From Tillandsia leiboldiana (lineage: Eukaryota; Streptophyta; Magnoliopsida; Poales; Bromeliaceae): a stretch of DNA of 64,000 nt. The DNA lies in assembly GCA_029204045.2 (NCBI GenBank), contig CM055071.1:16141161-16205160 (forward strand), in the 5' to 3' direction. Position numbers and translations under genes: made by a program. Of the stretch, positions 45,790 to 56,602 are shown piece after piece (within the stretch, counting starts at the first letter, position 1; each line of letters opens with the position of its first letter). Under the pieces are notes generated by a model. It was given only the letters and a program-made list of their open reading frames with translations, was not told the DNA's origin and did no database searches.

Positions 45790-48700
45790 ACCCCTCGTTA
45801 AAAGTTGGGGACGCTCTCTCTCATTTTTGATTCAAAATCCCAAGTCGCTTCGCGTTCCTCATGGTTGCTCTGAAGCTCCTTCACTTAGGGAAAAAGGTCC
45901 AGTGGCGCAACTTCTTGACTTCTCGTGCCAAGGTCCGTACCGGTGCCACCTCGAAACTCAGGTCCTCCCGAAGTTCAATTGCAGAGATATCGAGCACGCG
46001 ACGGGTCAGGGATGTTTTTTCGAAACATCGAGAAGTGGAACATGTTGTGCACGCGGGCGTGCTTCGGCGGTAAGGCTAACCAATATGCTACTGGCCTATG
46101 CGCTCCAAGATTTCAAAAGGTCCTACGTATCGCGGGTTCGGCTTGCCTCTCAACCCGAATCGTTTAATCCCCTGGGATGGCGAAACCCGGAGCAACATGT
46201 GCCACCGCATTTGGAACTTCAAGGCACGTCGTCTCTAATTCGCGTGGCTTTTCAGCCGACTCTGGCGGTCAGCAACCGTTGTTTGATAAGGCGCACCTTT
46301 GCTTCGGTCTCTTCTCCTAAATCCGGCCCGAAAGCTTCCGCTCTCACATCCACTCAGGTACATGTAGTAGTTGTAGTTTCTCCGCTGGCGCTGGTGCTCG
46401 GCTTTTACTTGCTGACAAACTAGACAGTGCGCCACAACTCGCGTTACATCCTTCTTCATTGCTGGCCACCCAAAACGTCCGCTTCAGGTCTCCGTACATC
46501 TTTGTGCCACCCGGGTGCACTGTGTAGGGAGCACAGTGCGCCTCCGTCAAAATCGGGCAAGTCGGGTACGCAAAAACGTCCCCGGAACCGGGTTGCGTCG
46601 TTCGTGCCCACCAAAAAGTCGCTCTCTCGGTCCGAAGAGGACTTGCCCTTTGCAAGCTTCAGCTGCGTGTCTGTCCTTTGACCTTCCAAGATTTTCTCGA
46701 ACAGGGTCGGCTTGACTACTAGGGATAAGAGTCACAAAATTGTACCGGCTGGTACCACCTCCAACCTCATCCGCGAGAAAACCGCGATTAAACGATCTTG
46801 CTGAGTAGGGGCGTTCGTTGGTAGCACTTCTGTCTGACCCTTCCTACTCAAGGCGCCGGCAACTACGTTTGCCTTTCCGGGATGGTAATATATGGACAGA
46901 CCGTAGTCCTCTAACAATTCCAATCAGCGTCTCTATCGTAGGTTCAATTCCTTCTGTGTGAAAAGATATATAAGACTCTGGTGATCCGAAAAGACGTTGC
47001 AGTGAGCTCCATACAAGTAGTGCCTCCAGAATTTTAAGGTGAATACGACAGCCGCAAGCTCCAGATCATGCGTAGGGTAGTTTCGTTCATACTCCTTGAG
47101 TTGTCTTGAAGCAGAGGCTATAACTTTCCCTTATTGCATCAGCACTCCTCCAAGACCGTTCCACGACGCGTCACAATAGACCTCAAATTCCTCACCGGGC
47201 ATCGGTAAGGCAGTACGGGTGCCCGGTTTAATCTATCCTTGAGTTCCTTGAAGCTCTCCTGGCATTGAGCCGTCCAAACAAACTTCTCTCCTTTCCGGGT
47301 CAAACGATTCAGAGGGGTGGCAATCTTTGAGAAACCCTCCACGAAGCGCCTATAGTATCCCGCCAATCCTAAGAAGCTCCGGACTTCTGTAACCGTAGTT
47401 GGCCTGGGCCAGTTGGTTACTGACTCTACCTTCTTCGGATCTATCGTAATCCCCATTGCCGAAGCTATGTGTCCCAAAAAGTCCCCCTCACGAAGTCAGA
47501 ACTCGCACTTCTTGAGTTTAGTAAATAATTTCTGGTCCCTGAGAGTCTGAAGGATCACCCGTAAATGCTCCTCGTGTTCCTCATCCGTACGGGAGTAGAT
47601 CATGACATCATCTATAAAGACCACCACAAATTGGTCCAAGAAAGGCTTGAATATCCTATTCATCAAGTCCATGAACACCGCGGGAGCGTTGGTAAGCCTA
47701 AACGGCATAACCGCAAACTCGGAATGACCATAACGAGTTCGAAAAGATGGTTTAGGTATGTCCTCACTCCGGACTCTAAGTTGATGATAGCCGGACGGCA
47801 GGTCAATCTTCGAGAACACCGTCACTCCCTGTAGTTGGTCGAAAGGTCATCAATCCGGGGTAAGGGGTACTTGTTCTTCACTGTGACCTTATTTATTTCC
47901 CAATAGTCGATGCACAATCGTAAACTCTCGTCCTTCTTCCGTACGAGAAGTACGGGTGCGCCCCAAGGCGACACGGTTGGTCTGATGAACCCCTTATCCA
48001 AGAGGTCTTCCAATTGTGCCTTAAGCTCCTTTAGCTCCGCAAACGCCATTCGATATGGTGCCTTGGTGATGGGTTGCGTGCCAGGAATAAGCTCAATGGC
48101 AAACTCGGTTTCTCGCTCAGGGGGCATCCCAGACAATTCGGCCGGAAAAACGCCTGAGAAATCCTTTACTACAGGGCATCCGAAAGCGGCGGCGAGGGCC
48201 GAGTCGTTAGGTCCATCGAGGCCATATTTGCTACACATTCGCCCTCCATCAACCTTCTAGCTCGTGACGCAGAGATAACAGAAAAGAAAAAGGTTCTCGT
48301 ACATGCTAAGTACACGTGGTCCGGAAGACCAGGTTCTTGCAGTCGCACCTGGCGTTTCTCGCAATCGATCACCGCCTGGTATCTTGTAAGCCAATCCATT
48401 CCGAGCAACACGTCGAACTCCCTCAGCGGTAACACCACAAAATCCCATGGACAACTAAGCCTTCCCCACTTTCTTGGGCAGGAAGGTACATAACTATCCG
48501 TTTCTAGAGGTCGTCCAGGGGTCAGTTAGAGCGAAAAGCCCTGGCTTGCCACGACGGAAGCAATGGTCGTGCTTCCAGGAACAATCAATCACCCGGTGTG
48601 CTTCTCCGCAGATGATGCCTGGCCGGTCTCCCCCGGCTCCGGTCCTCTCGTCGGCGCACTCCTGGTTCCCTGTTGCGATTTCGGATATTTAGGGGGGTCG

Positions 48701-49142
48701 GTTCCTGCTAGAAAAGCCTCCCCCAGAGTAGGGCTGGGGGCGCTTCTTATCCTTAATATACTCAGTGCCCTCCCGTCGGGCACGAGTGACTGCGAATCCG
48801 CGCTCCTCTATGGTGGCTCTGTCGACCACTCTCTGGAGGGCATGCAAATCCGTCGTTGTACAACTTGGAAGATGTCACTTCGCAGGCCTTCCTCGAAAAG
48901 CAGGCCGTGTGGGGTTCGTCTCCAAAGGGGTTGCGATCCGTCACCCCGGCGTTTTGCGTCTATGCGTACATGCGTTCTGTGAGGGTTAACAGTTTCCCGG
49001 GCATGCCGTGTAGCTACTGTCGAAGTAGCCGATTCTCCGCAGTTGTCGAAGCCGTCATTTCCACTTCTGCGCCATCGATTGAAGACCAAGTCCGGACCAT
49101 TATCCGTGCATACGAAGAAAACATGTCAACCCTAGACATAAC
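45790..49142 (-). pseudogene. B gag-pol remnant
   Basis: Read leftward from 49142. A degenerate gag ends near 48480, with a finger remnant (GEAHRVIDCSWKHDHCFRR) near 48540-48610. Protease-RT linker: LLGMDWLTRY near 48385-48411. RT start: PPERETEFAIELIPGTQPIT, 48055-48130. RT palm: KIDLPSGYHQLRV and FIDDVMIYSR, 47584-47620. RNase H: VYCDASWNGLGGVLMQ, 47131-47185, and HPGKANVVAGALSRKG, 46840-46900. Integrase zinc domain: VAHCLVCQQVKAEH, 46390-46432. A chromodomain-like end (SNHEERE..TWDFESKMRE) is near 45805-45870. The integrase catalytic core is largely gone. One stop, TGA at 47496-47498, replaces a Trp after KKCEF. Confidence 0.87.
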
Positions 49143-50542
49143 TGTTACGGCTTTTTGGTGTTGGCATATTTCGTGAGTCATGTCAGTGAGTTGAGTCGGA
49201 GTCTTAAAGGGATCAAATTGTCAATCAGCAATCAAAGACTTAGAGAAGATTCAACAAGAGCTCAAGTTGACACTCAATGTCTTGAGTCTTGAAGATTGAA
49301 GTTGAAGAATTGTGGATCAGTTACATCAATCTCAAGAAGAAAGTATTCAAAAGGATCAAGTATGGTTAACTAAATAATTTTGGTGATCCGAATACTTTCT
49401 TATAGTGTAGAAACACTTGGATGAATTTCTTATTGCATAAAAATCAAAAACTGGACATGGGACATGTTCAGGATCCGGATCAGACAGTCCAATCCGGATC
49501 CCGAAGGGTGCTTGTTCATTGGCAAATCCGATCCAGATCATAGCCATTTCGATCCGGATCCCGAACATGGGAATTTGCTAGAATACATGAACGATCCGGA
49601 TCGTGCATTACAATCCGGATCCCGAACCCTGTTTTTTCTGGAATAGCCTGACTCGTTACGACGATCCGGATCACAGTAAATCCGATCCGGATCGCCGTCG
49701 TGAAAATTTCCAGATAAGGTAAGTTTTTTATTCTTATCTCTTTCCAAAGGTTTCTAAACTATAAATAGACATTTAGGGTTTCTCAAAAACGTGGGGAGCA
49801 CGGCCGATCAATTTATAAAACACTTGAGAGGAACCCTAGAGGCTAGGTTTTTATCGTTCTTCTTCATAGCCTCTTTTAGGTCAATTCGACGGTTCTTTCA
49901 AGAACATATCTTTTGTCGAATTGATCTAATCTTTGCTTAGAGATTTTTCCCATGGATCTTCGTTGATAATCTAAGCAAAGGATCACCATCGAAGCCAATT
50001 TTCTTACCGGCTGAGTTTGCGTCGTGGATTCGACGTGGCATCGTGGATTCGGTGTGCTAAAGGCGTTTCGTGGATTCGAAACGTGTGCTCGTGGATTCGA
50101 GTGGCGTTCGTGGATTCGAACGTGTGTAGTGGACGTGCAAAATCGTTGGAGCGCAAGGTCCGAAGAAATTGAAGGAGGGGTTAAATCCGTGGAGACGGTA
50201 ATCACCTTGTTATTCTTCTTTTCTTAGTGGATTGTTATTGCGTGGACTTCCAATCGGTGAGCGCAAGATCCGAAGAAGCTGAAGGAGGGGTTTGAGTCCG
50301 TGGAGTCGGTAATCACCTTGTTATTCTTCTATTCTTAGTGGATTGTTATTGCGTGTTGGTCCCGTGGTTTTTCTCCTGGATTGGAGTTTCCACGTATATC
50401 TCGGTGTGCTGTTTTTATTTTCCGCATTAGTTTTTATTTTGCATTGAGATTTGGTTTTATAAGTATTACACCTATTCACCCCCCCTCTAGTTGTTTGATA
50501 GTACCTATTTAGATCCTTGTGGATCCTACATAAAAACCTACA
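49143..50542 (+). repeat. Copia-2 5' LTR (1400 bp)
   Basis: Starts TGTTACGGC, ends AAAACCTACA. U3 holds repeated GATCCGGATC blocks (49470-49700), then TATAAATA (49760-49767). U5 has repeated CGTGGATTCG (50031-50122) and a tandem duplication of about 110 bp (50147-50245 and 50260-50358). Confidence 0.92.
49760..49767 (+). promoter_or_regulatory. TATA box of Copia-2 LTR
   Basis: TATAAATA in the same context as Copia-1. Confidence 0.75.
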
Positions 50543-50544
50543 AT

Positions 50545-50556
50545 TGGTATCAGAGC
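50545..50556 (+). other. primer binding site of Copia-2 (initiator tRNA-Met)
   Basis: TGGTATCAGAGC two bases after the LTR end. Confidence 0.92.
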
Positions 50557-50576
50557 GGGTTTTAGGTTTATCTATC

Positions 50577-52538
50577 ATGTTGGGTGAAAGTGGTAATATT
50601 TATAGACCTCCTCTTTTTTATGGGACTAATTATGCTTATTGGAAAGTGCGGATGAGGGCTTTTCTCATCGCAATTGATGAGCAGGTATGGCAATCCGTGG
50701 AATACGGTTGGGTGCATCCTGTTGAGGAAGTAGGAAATTCAACTACCCCAAAACCTCGCTCTAGATGGTCCAAAGAGGAATTTGAAAGATCTTCTTACAA
50801 TGGGAAAGGTATGAACGCTTTATTTAATTCTCTTTCCTCGACTGAGTTCACACGAATTTCCGCGTGTGAAATCGCGAAGGAAATTTGGGATATTCTCAAA
50901 ATTACACATGAGGGTACTAATCTTGTAAAAATTCAAAAGCTCCAGATGCTTACAAGTCAATTTGACTCTTTTCATATGGAAGAGCATGAATTGTTTACAG
51001 ATTATTACACTAGACTTCAAGATGTAATAAATACATGTGCTAATTTAGGAGAAAAGATCCCGGAGTCGAAAATTGTAAGAAAGATACTTCGGACTCTTCC
51101 GGAACGGTTTAGGGCAAAGGTTACCGCCATTGAAACCGTTAGTCATCCGGATGAGATGAGTGTAGAGGAATTAGTAGGTGCTTTACAAACTTATGAAATG
51201 ACTTTTCCTACTAATCAAGTTTCTTCCAAGTCTTCTTCTAAGCTTACAGGTATTGCATTCAAATCAACAAAGGAAGAAGATAGCGAATCAAGTTCCGACG
51301 ATGAAATCTCTTTTGCCGATTTTGAAGAACAATTGGCGCGGATCACAAAGAAATTTCGTCGGAAATTTTGGAAGAATCGAACCGATGGATCTTCATCCAC
51401 GAAACCATCTAAAGGATCATCGGGTTCTAAATCCTCTAATCTCAAAGGCGTTGCAAAACCTTCTAAAGAAAAAGAAAAAGATGATTTCGAAGGGGAAATC
51501 CAATGCTACAGATGCAAAGGCTACGGCCATTTTTCAACGGAATGTCCTTCTCCGAAATCATATAAAAATAAGGCTTTGCAAGCGAAAACTTGGGACGATT
51601 CTACTTCTAATGAATCGACCTCAAGTAAAGAGGAAAAAGTCGTTGCCTTTCATGCCTCTCAAATTCCCTCTTCTAATTTTTGCTTATCATCTTTAGTTAC
51701 TGACTCTATTCCTTTGATTTTGCATGAAACATCAACATCCAACGGAGAGTCATCAAGTGAGGGGGAGTCGGACGAAGAAGAACTCGTTGAGGCACATCAA
51801 CAACTTCTTGCGGAATCTAAGAAGATGGCCAAGCATATCAAGAAGTTGAGGAAGCAACGACTTGAGAATCAAGACGAGAATCATGCTTTAAAGATCAAAC
51901 TTCATGATCTCGAGGAGGAACGAGAGCTTTTATTGGATAATAATAAAATCCTCCAGGAAAAGATAAATCAATCGGAAACGATCGTTAATTCCCATATTAA
52001 CAAGATTGATTTTCTAGAAAAACAGTTTGAGGAAATTCATGTCACCAACCAAGCATTGACCAAGCAAGTTCATGAACTCAAATCCGACATACAAAGGCTT
52101 TCAACCGTTTCCAAGAAACTAGATTGTATGTGCGGATTAGGTCAAACAAGAAAGGTTGGTTTGGGATTCAAAAAGGACCAAACTGTGCATGCTTCAAGTT
52201 CCACAATGAAATTGAAAGGAAGAACTTGTCACTTATGTGGACTTGAAGGACATTTGGTGAAGAATTGCCCGAAAAAGAGAAAGAAGAGTCCTTCGGCAAC
52301 TTCATCTACGGAGCGAACTCAACGGAATCAAAAGACACATCAAGTCAAAGGAGTTCACTCAACCCACCAAAGGTCCGAGCCACAATATCAATCATACAAG
52401 TGGATCACTACGAGGCAAAGACCTAAGGTGGACCAACAGTCAAAGCGGACAACCCCCGGTCACAACGAATCAAGACAACCCAAAATCCAGCGATTTTGGA
52501 TTCGGAAAGGTGATATCTTTCCTTGTCTTAAGTTCTAA
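50577..52538 (+). CDS. Copia-2 Gag (653 aa, intact frame)
   Basis: Capsid/nucleocapsid protein that packages retrotransposon RNA. I chose the ATG at 50577 because it follows the primer site by about 20 bases and opens the conserved YRPPLFYGTNYAYWKVRMRA; the frame is open further upstream only by chance. The N-terminal UBN2/retrotrans-gag region covers residues about 10-230, with KEIWDILKITHEGT, LRTLPERFRAKVTAIE and GALQTYEMTFPTN. Two zinc knuckles: CYRCKGYGHFSTEC (about residue 311) and CHLCGLEGHLVKNC (about residue 553). A long coiled coil lies between (about residues 400-520). It ends with TAA just where Copia-1 goes on into protease. No stop or shift in 1.96 kb, unlike all other coding regions here. 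Confidence 0.9.
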   Translation: MLGESGNIYRPPLFYGTNYAYWKVRMRAFLIAIDEQVWQSVEYGWVHPVEEVGNSTTPKPRSRWSKEEFERSSYNGKGMNALFNSLSSTEFTRISACEIAKEIWDILKITHEGTNLVKIQKLQMLTSQFDSFHMEEHELFTDYYTRLQDVINTCANLGEKIPESKIVRKILRTLPERFRAKVTAIETVSHPDEMSVEELVGALQTYEMTFPTNQVSSKSSSKLTGIAFKSTKEEDSESSSDDEISFADFEEQLARITKKFRRKFWKNRTDGSSSTKPSKGSSGSKSSNLKGVAKPSKEKEKDDFEGEIQCYRCKGYGHFSTECPSPKSYKNKALQAKTWDDSTSNESTSSKEEKVVAFHASQIPSSNFCLSSLVTDSIPLILHETSTSNGESSSEGESDEEELVEAHQQLLAESKKMAKHIKKLRKQRLENQDENHALKIKLHDLEEERELLLDNNKILQEKINQSETIVNSHINKIDFLEKQFEEIHVTNQALTKQVHELKSDIQRLSTVSKKLDCMCGLGQTRKVGLGFKKDQTVHASSSTMKLKGRTCHLCGLEGHLVKNCPKKRKKSPSATSSTERTQRNQKTHQVKGVHSTHQRSEPQYQSYKWITTRQRPKVDQQSKRTTPGHNESRQPKIQRFWIRKGDIFPCLKF

Positions 52539-54101
52539 ATAGCTTATGACTGTATGTAATGCTTTGATTGGTTTTCCTTTTATATTTTTCTGAATCTCTG
52601 CATTACATGTTTTTTCAATGCTCTTCGTTTTTTTATTTTTTTTTAAACAAAAGGATTTTAACGAACAAGTGCATTGAATACAAAGGGTTTTCACTTTCAA
52701 TCACTCCAATTTAATTTTATTTGAATTATCAACTTTACTCCATAATCATAAATCTTGAAGATACTTCATTATAGGAGTTTTTGATATTATAAGCATCAAA
52801 TTTTAGTAATCATGTGTGATCTTTAGATGCTTAATCTATCTCGGTTGTGTGAATTCATTGTGTTAAACGTGAGACAACCGATAGACTAAAATTTGGGATT
52901 TAATTCTTTCACGTAAGAGATTGCATTCTTACAAGGGTATTGAAATAATTTGCAAAAGATGTGGAAAGAGTTACATCCGAAAGGAGTGTGAAAACTACCA
53001 CCACATGTTGGAAAGAGCTGCCACCCCGGTCGTCCGGTCTGTGTGTGAAGCTACCACATGTTATGGATGCTTGAAAATTATTTATGAAATTTTGTTTAGT
53101 TGAAGCATTCGGAGATTTAAATTTAAAGCTCTTATTTTGAACAATCTCCTGGTTGGTATAAGGTGGGATAGTTGAAAGATGCTCAAAGAGCCACCCTTAG
53201 GTATTTTAGTGCTTATCTCAAATTTGAAAGGGTAAAATTCAAAATTGATGTCATTTGGAAATCTCTGTAAGTCATCTTTGTAAATCCGTTACATCTTGAT
53301 AGACTTTGGATCTCAAGACTATTTTTGATGACTTGTGTTTGACGAATATAACATGAAAAACTGTTTATAATATTTTATCTTTGTTTTTCATGATTTAGGA
53401 GTAAATCTTTTTAATTTTGTGAAATTAATTGGATTGAATGGCATCTGTGTGAATTCATTATTTAAAGCACTTAAATTGATTTCTTGATGGAATACAAATC
53501 GGTATTTGAAAAGATTCTAAAATCTGGATTTGTTTCAAGAAATTATTTGATTTTTGCTTTCTGGTACAGGTACGCAATCTGCATTTTTGTTATATACCGG
53601 AACTGAGTCGTTATCTCTCTTTCTCTATGAACTAATGCTGTTAGTGATTTCCTTTTGTCTAGTATGTTCACTGTTTGACAATTTGTGACAAAAAGGGGGA
53701 GAACAGAAAATAATGATCGTATCACAAAGGGGGAGAACATAAATGCTCAAGACAGGGGGAGAACATGGAGAACATGGAGAACATGTTAGAGATGCTCATG
53801 ATAGGGGGAGATAAAGAAAAGATTGAAAGAGCCGAAAAACAAAAGAACCAAAAGGACGAATCAAATGTAGGATTTTAATTTCTAATAACTAACGTTTGAT
53901 TTTGTTTGGAGTTTTGTTTTGCAGGAATTACATCACTTTAAGACTCCAAGTCCTAAGTCATAGAGTATGTTCTACGACTGTTTGGTTCAAATGTAATTTT
54001 GTATTTATTGGATCTTTCACGCAAAGAATATCAATGTTTTGGTGATAACATTGAATTTCGACTTTTTGGTTTAAGATGAGTGACTTGAGCGCTTTTATGA
54101 G
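52539..54101 (+). other. Copia-2 3' non-coding spacer
   Basis: Shares blocks with the spacer of Copia-1: GAGTGTGAAAACTACCACCA (52986-53005, versus 60574) and GAAAGATGCTCAAAGAG (53174-53190, versus about 60750). It contains four GGGGGAGA tracts (near 53695, 53730, 53756, 53804), the first three followed by AAC and any of which could have been a polypurine primer, and a GGAGAACAT short tandem repeat (53758-53783). Confidence 0.72.
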
Positions 54102-54323
54102 TTATTCTTCTATTCTTAGTGGATTGTTATTGCGTGTTGGTCCCGTGGTTTTTCTCCTGGATTGGAGTTTCCACGTATATCTCGGTGTGCTGTTTTTATT
54201 TTCCGCATTGGTTTTTATTTTGCACTGAGATTTGGTTTTATAAGTATTACACCTATTCACCCCCCCTCTAGTTGTTTGATAGTACCTATTTAGATCCTTG
54301 TGGATCCTACATAAAAACCTACA
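54102..54323 (+). repeat. Copia-2 3' LTR, last 222 bp only
   Basis: Aligns without gaps to 50321-50542 and is followed by TSD ATAAC. U3, R and most of U5 are missing, so an internal deletion happened after insertion or during its reverse transcription. Confidence 0.88.
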
Positions 54324-54328
54324 ATAAC

Positions 54329-54511
54329 TACTCTAGTACCTAGACCTACGAGCAACCAAGTGCACTATCCCCCCCCCGTCCCCGTGACACTCGCGCTCTA
54401 CGCACCTATTCCCTGATCTTCTCATCGGTTAGCTGCTAGTGGTACTCTCCCTGTGGATGTTGGATGCCGACTACCGTGGTTAAAATTATTTTGCTCTGAT
54501 ACCATATAATC
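54329..54511 (-). other. B leader with primer binding site
   Basis: The B internal fragment right of Copia-2. GCTCTGATACCA at 54493-54504 is the minus-strand primer site. The CTGCAG hairpin of P1, C1 and M1 is not seen here. Confidence 0.85.
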
Positions 54512-56129
54512 TGTCAAACCCCGGGGGTTAGTATAAGCGGAAGAATGCGCATAAATTTTTCTTTTGGAAACAACCCCACCCTCCGGTACATGCCAGACCC
54601 GCCACATATACAAATTTACTCCTCAAACGGACGGAGTCTCCTTTGTACATGTACGGCGTCACCAATACAGCAATGCACTTTAACCACACTAGTCGGGAAG
54701 ATAATAAAACAAACACTTTTAATACCAACATTATTAAAAGGGCCACTAATATTTTGAAAGGTTAAACCACGGATTTACAAACGGTGCCCACACGACACCT
54801 AATCTTTGAAAAACTATTTTCGCAAACTCTTTCTTTATTTTGAAAACGGCCCATCTAAAAGGAATTATCAAAAACGTCCACACAGAGTACCAACCTCCAC
54901 AAACAATGTCACACCACAGCACTAACAACTAGAGATGATCAAGCGGGAAAGTAAAAACATATAACAATAAAACCGTCGACGGAGAAAAGTAGCTAAGTCC
55001 TCAAGTCGCGGCCTCACCGTCGTCCCGGGTCCCTCCCCTGACCTGTCACAGTGTGGGAAGTCAGTGACACTACCAGTAAGAAGTATATATATGAAACGCG
55101 TAAGACACTGAAAAACTATAACAGATGCTAAGAAAATACGAGGACTAAGAAAATAAGTAAACCAGACCGTAACCCTGAGCATCCACAAACCCAACATGCT
55201 ACTCAATGAATCTCACCAGAAACCCAGCACAATACCGCTATGTCGGTCCAAGGACCTCAGGCAAAAGAAGCCATCCCGCTCAAGACCTGGTGCCAATAAC
55301 CCCCCACTGTAAGAATACAGTTCCGCAAATAGCCGCAAGGGAGCCCCTACGCATATAGCCGCGTGGGGTCCACGGGTCTAATCAGACCACCTCTTCGAAA
55401 AAGTACACCGACACGGTGGCCAAACCGCTGGTGTGCGTGTAAGCTCCATGAGCATAACCATCGTCAACCTGTGCCATACACCTCCCGCGACACTCAGTCG
55501 CACCAATGTAGCATAAGGACTCATTTAGTGACCCGGGGTTGAATTACCTTGCATTTACTCTTGGGGTGATAAACTACCAGCCCTAACATTCTCAGATTTT
55601 TTTGTAAGAGTTTCCAGTAAAAACAGTAGACGAGTAGGGGAGGTCTGAAGGCCACCCCTTCCCAAGATACGGTACCCACCTCAAACTGCGTCGACCGAAA
55701 CTCCGGAAACTGACCCGCACCTTCGGACGACACCCGAATCTAAAAGAAAGTCGCCCAGCAGAGAAAAACAGGTAAGATACGACTCTTGTAAGGAAAACGC
55801 GACCCTAAAAATGCAAACGAAAAGCGGCGCATGCATTGCCCTAGGGCTTCGCGGCGGCGGCGGCGATGCCCTAGGGCTTCGCGGTAGCGGTGGTGATGCC
55901 CTAGGCTTCGCGGCAGCGACGAAAAACAAACGAGAAATACCAACAGCGAGAAAGACCCAACACAAAACCCTAGAAGGAAGAGAACATAAAAACAAAAATG
56001 CTGACCTTGATCTACCGGAGGCGATGCTCCGATCTCGTTCTTTGCGGCGCTGAGGTTCCGGATCCGCTTCCCGTAGATGGCGACGCCTCGTTCTTCTGTC
56101 TCCGGCACGTTGATCGCAAGAAAACTAGA

Positions 56130-56180
<51 letters not shown>

Positions 56181-56602
56181 AACAGCTAAGGTTTTCTTAT
56201 TTCAGTTCTTTCGAGCTTAAGAAACCCCAAAATATTCCTTTTTTATAACAATCGTTTCTTGAACGCACGTATCAAAGAATAAATGAATAAATAAGTAAAA
56301 TAATAAAATAAATATCTGATCATAGAAAAATCCAGTCCGGTCGCCTCGAAAAGCGTGTCGGCCACATAGCACGGATTCTGATGCACTACTCAAAAGCAAA
56401 CGCTTTGACTCCTATTCCTGGAGATCCGTAAATCGGAATTCGAATCCGATTGCTTTGCCGTTCTCCGGTGTCCGAGCTCTATCTTAGAAAAATACTCGTG
56501 GTCCAGGACGGTCTATTGGAGAAAACACGGTGAATAGTTTACCCAATTAACCCGATATTATGAAAAGGTATTCAAAGGCATAAGGAACGTCATGACACTA
56601 CA
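54512..56602 (-). repeat. B 5' LTR (2091 bp)
   Basis: On plus TGTCAAACCCC to ATGACACTACA. CT repeat at about 56130-56178. It lacks the 500-bp GC-rich segment of the left LTR. Followed by GATAA and Copia-1 gag. Confidence 0.92.

Larger units (their letters stand above)
49143..54323 (+). mobile_element. Copia-2: gag-only Ty1/copia element (TR-GAG type)
   Basis: TSD ATAAC at 49138-49142 and 54324-54328. 5' LTR 49143-50542, primer site 50545, one long open gag frame, then directly the 3' non-coding spacer that in Copia-1 follows pol, and a 3' LTR reduced to its last 222 bp. Protease, integrase, RT and RNase H are missing, from just before the protease to the pol stop. The 222 bp shared by both LTRs differ at two bases by eye, so the insertion is recent. 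Confidence 0.88.
32132..56602 (-). mobile_element. B: minus-strand Ty3/gypsy chromovirus nested in Copia-1 gag
   Basis: TSD GATAA on both sides (32127-32131, 56603-56607). On plus it starts TGTCATGCCCC and ends ATGACACTACA. The left (3') LTR is 32132-33258 plus 44283-45745, split by C1. The internal region is 45746-49142 plus 54329-54511, split by Copia-2. The right (5') LTR is 54512-56602. The internal region holds gag, protease, RT, RNase H, part of integrase and a chromodomain-like end, all on minus and all broken. Confidence 0.9.

Noticed and set aside
50517..50576. Earlier start for Copia-2 gag
   Set aside because: These bases are the LTR end and primer binding site; the ATG at 50577 opens the conserved Gag start.
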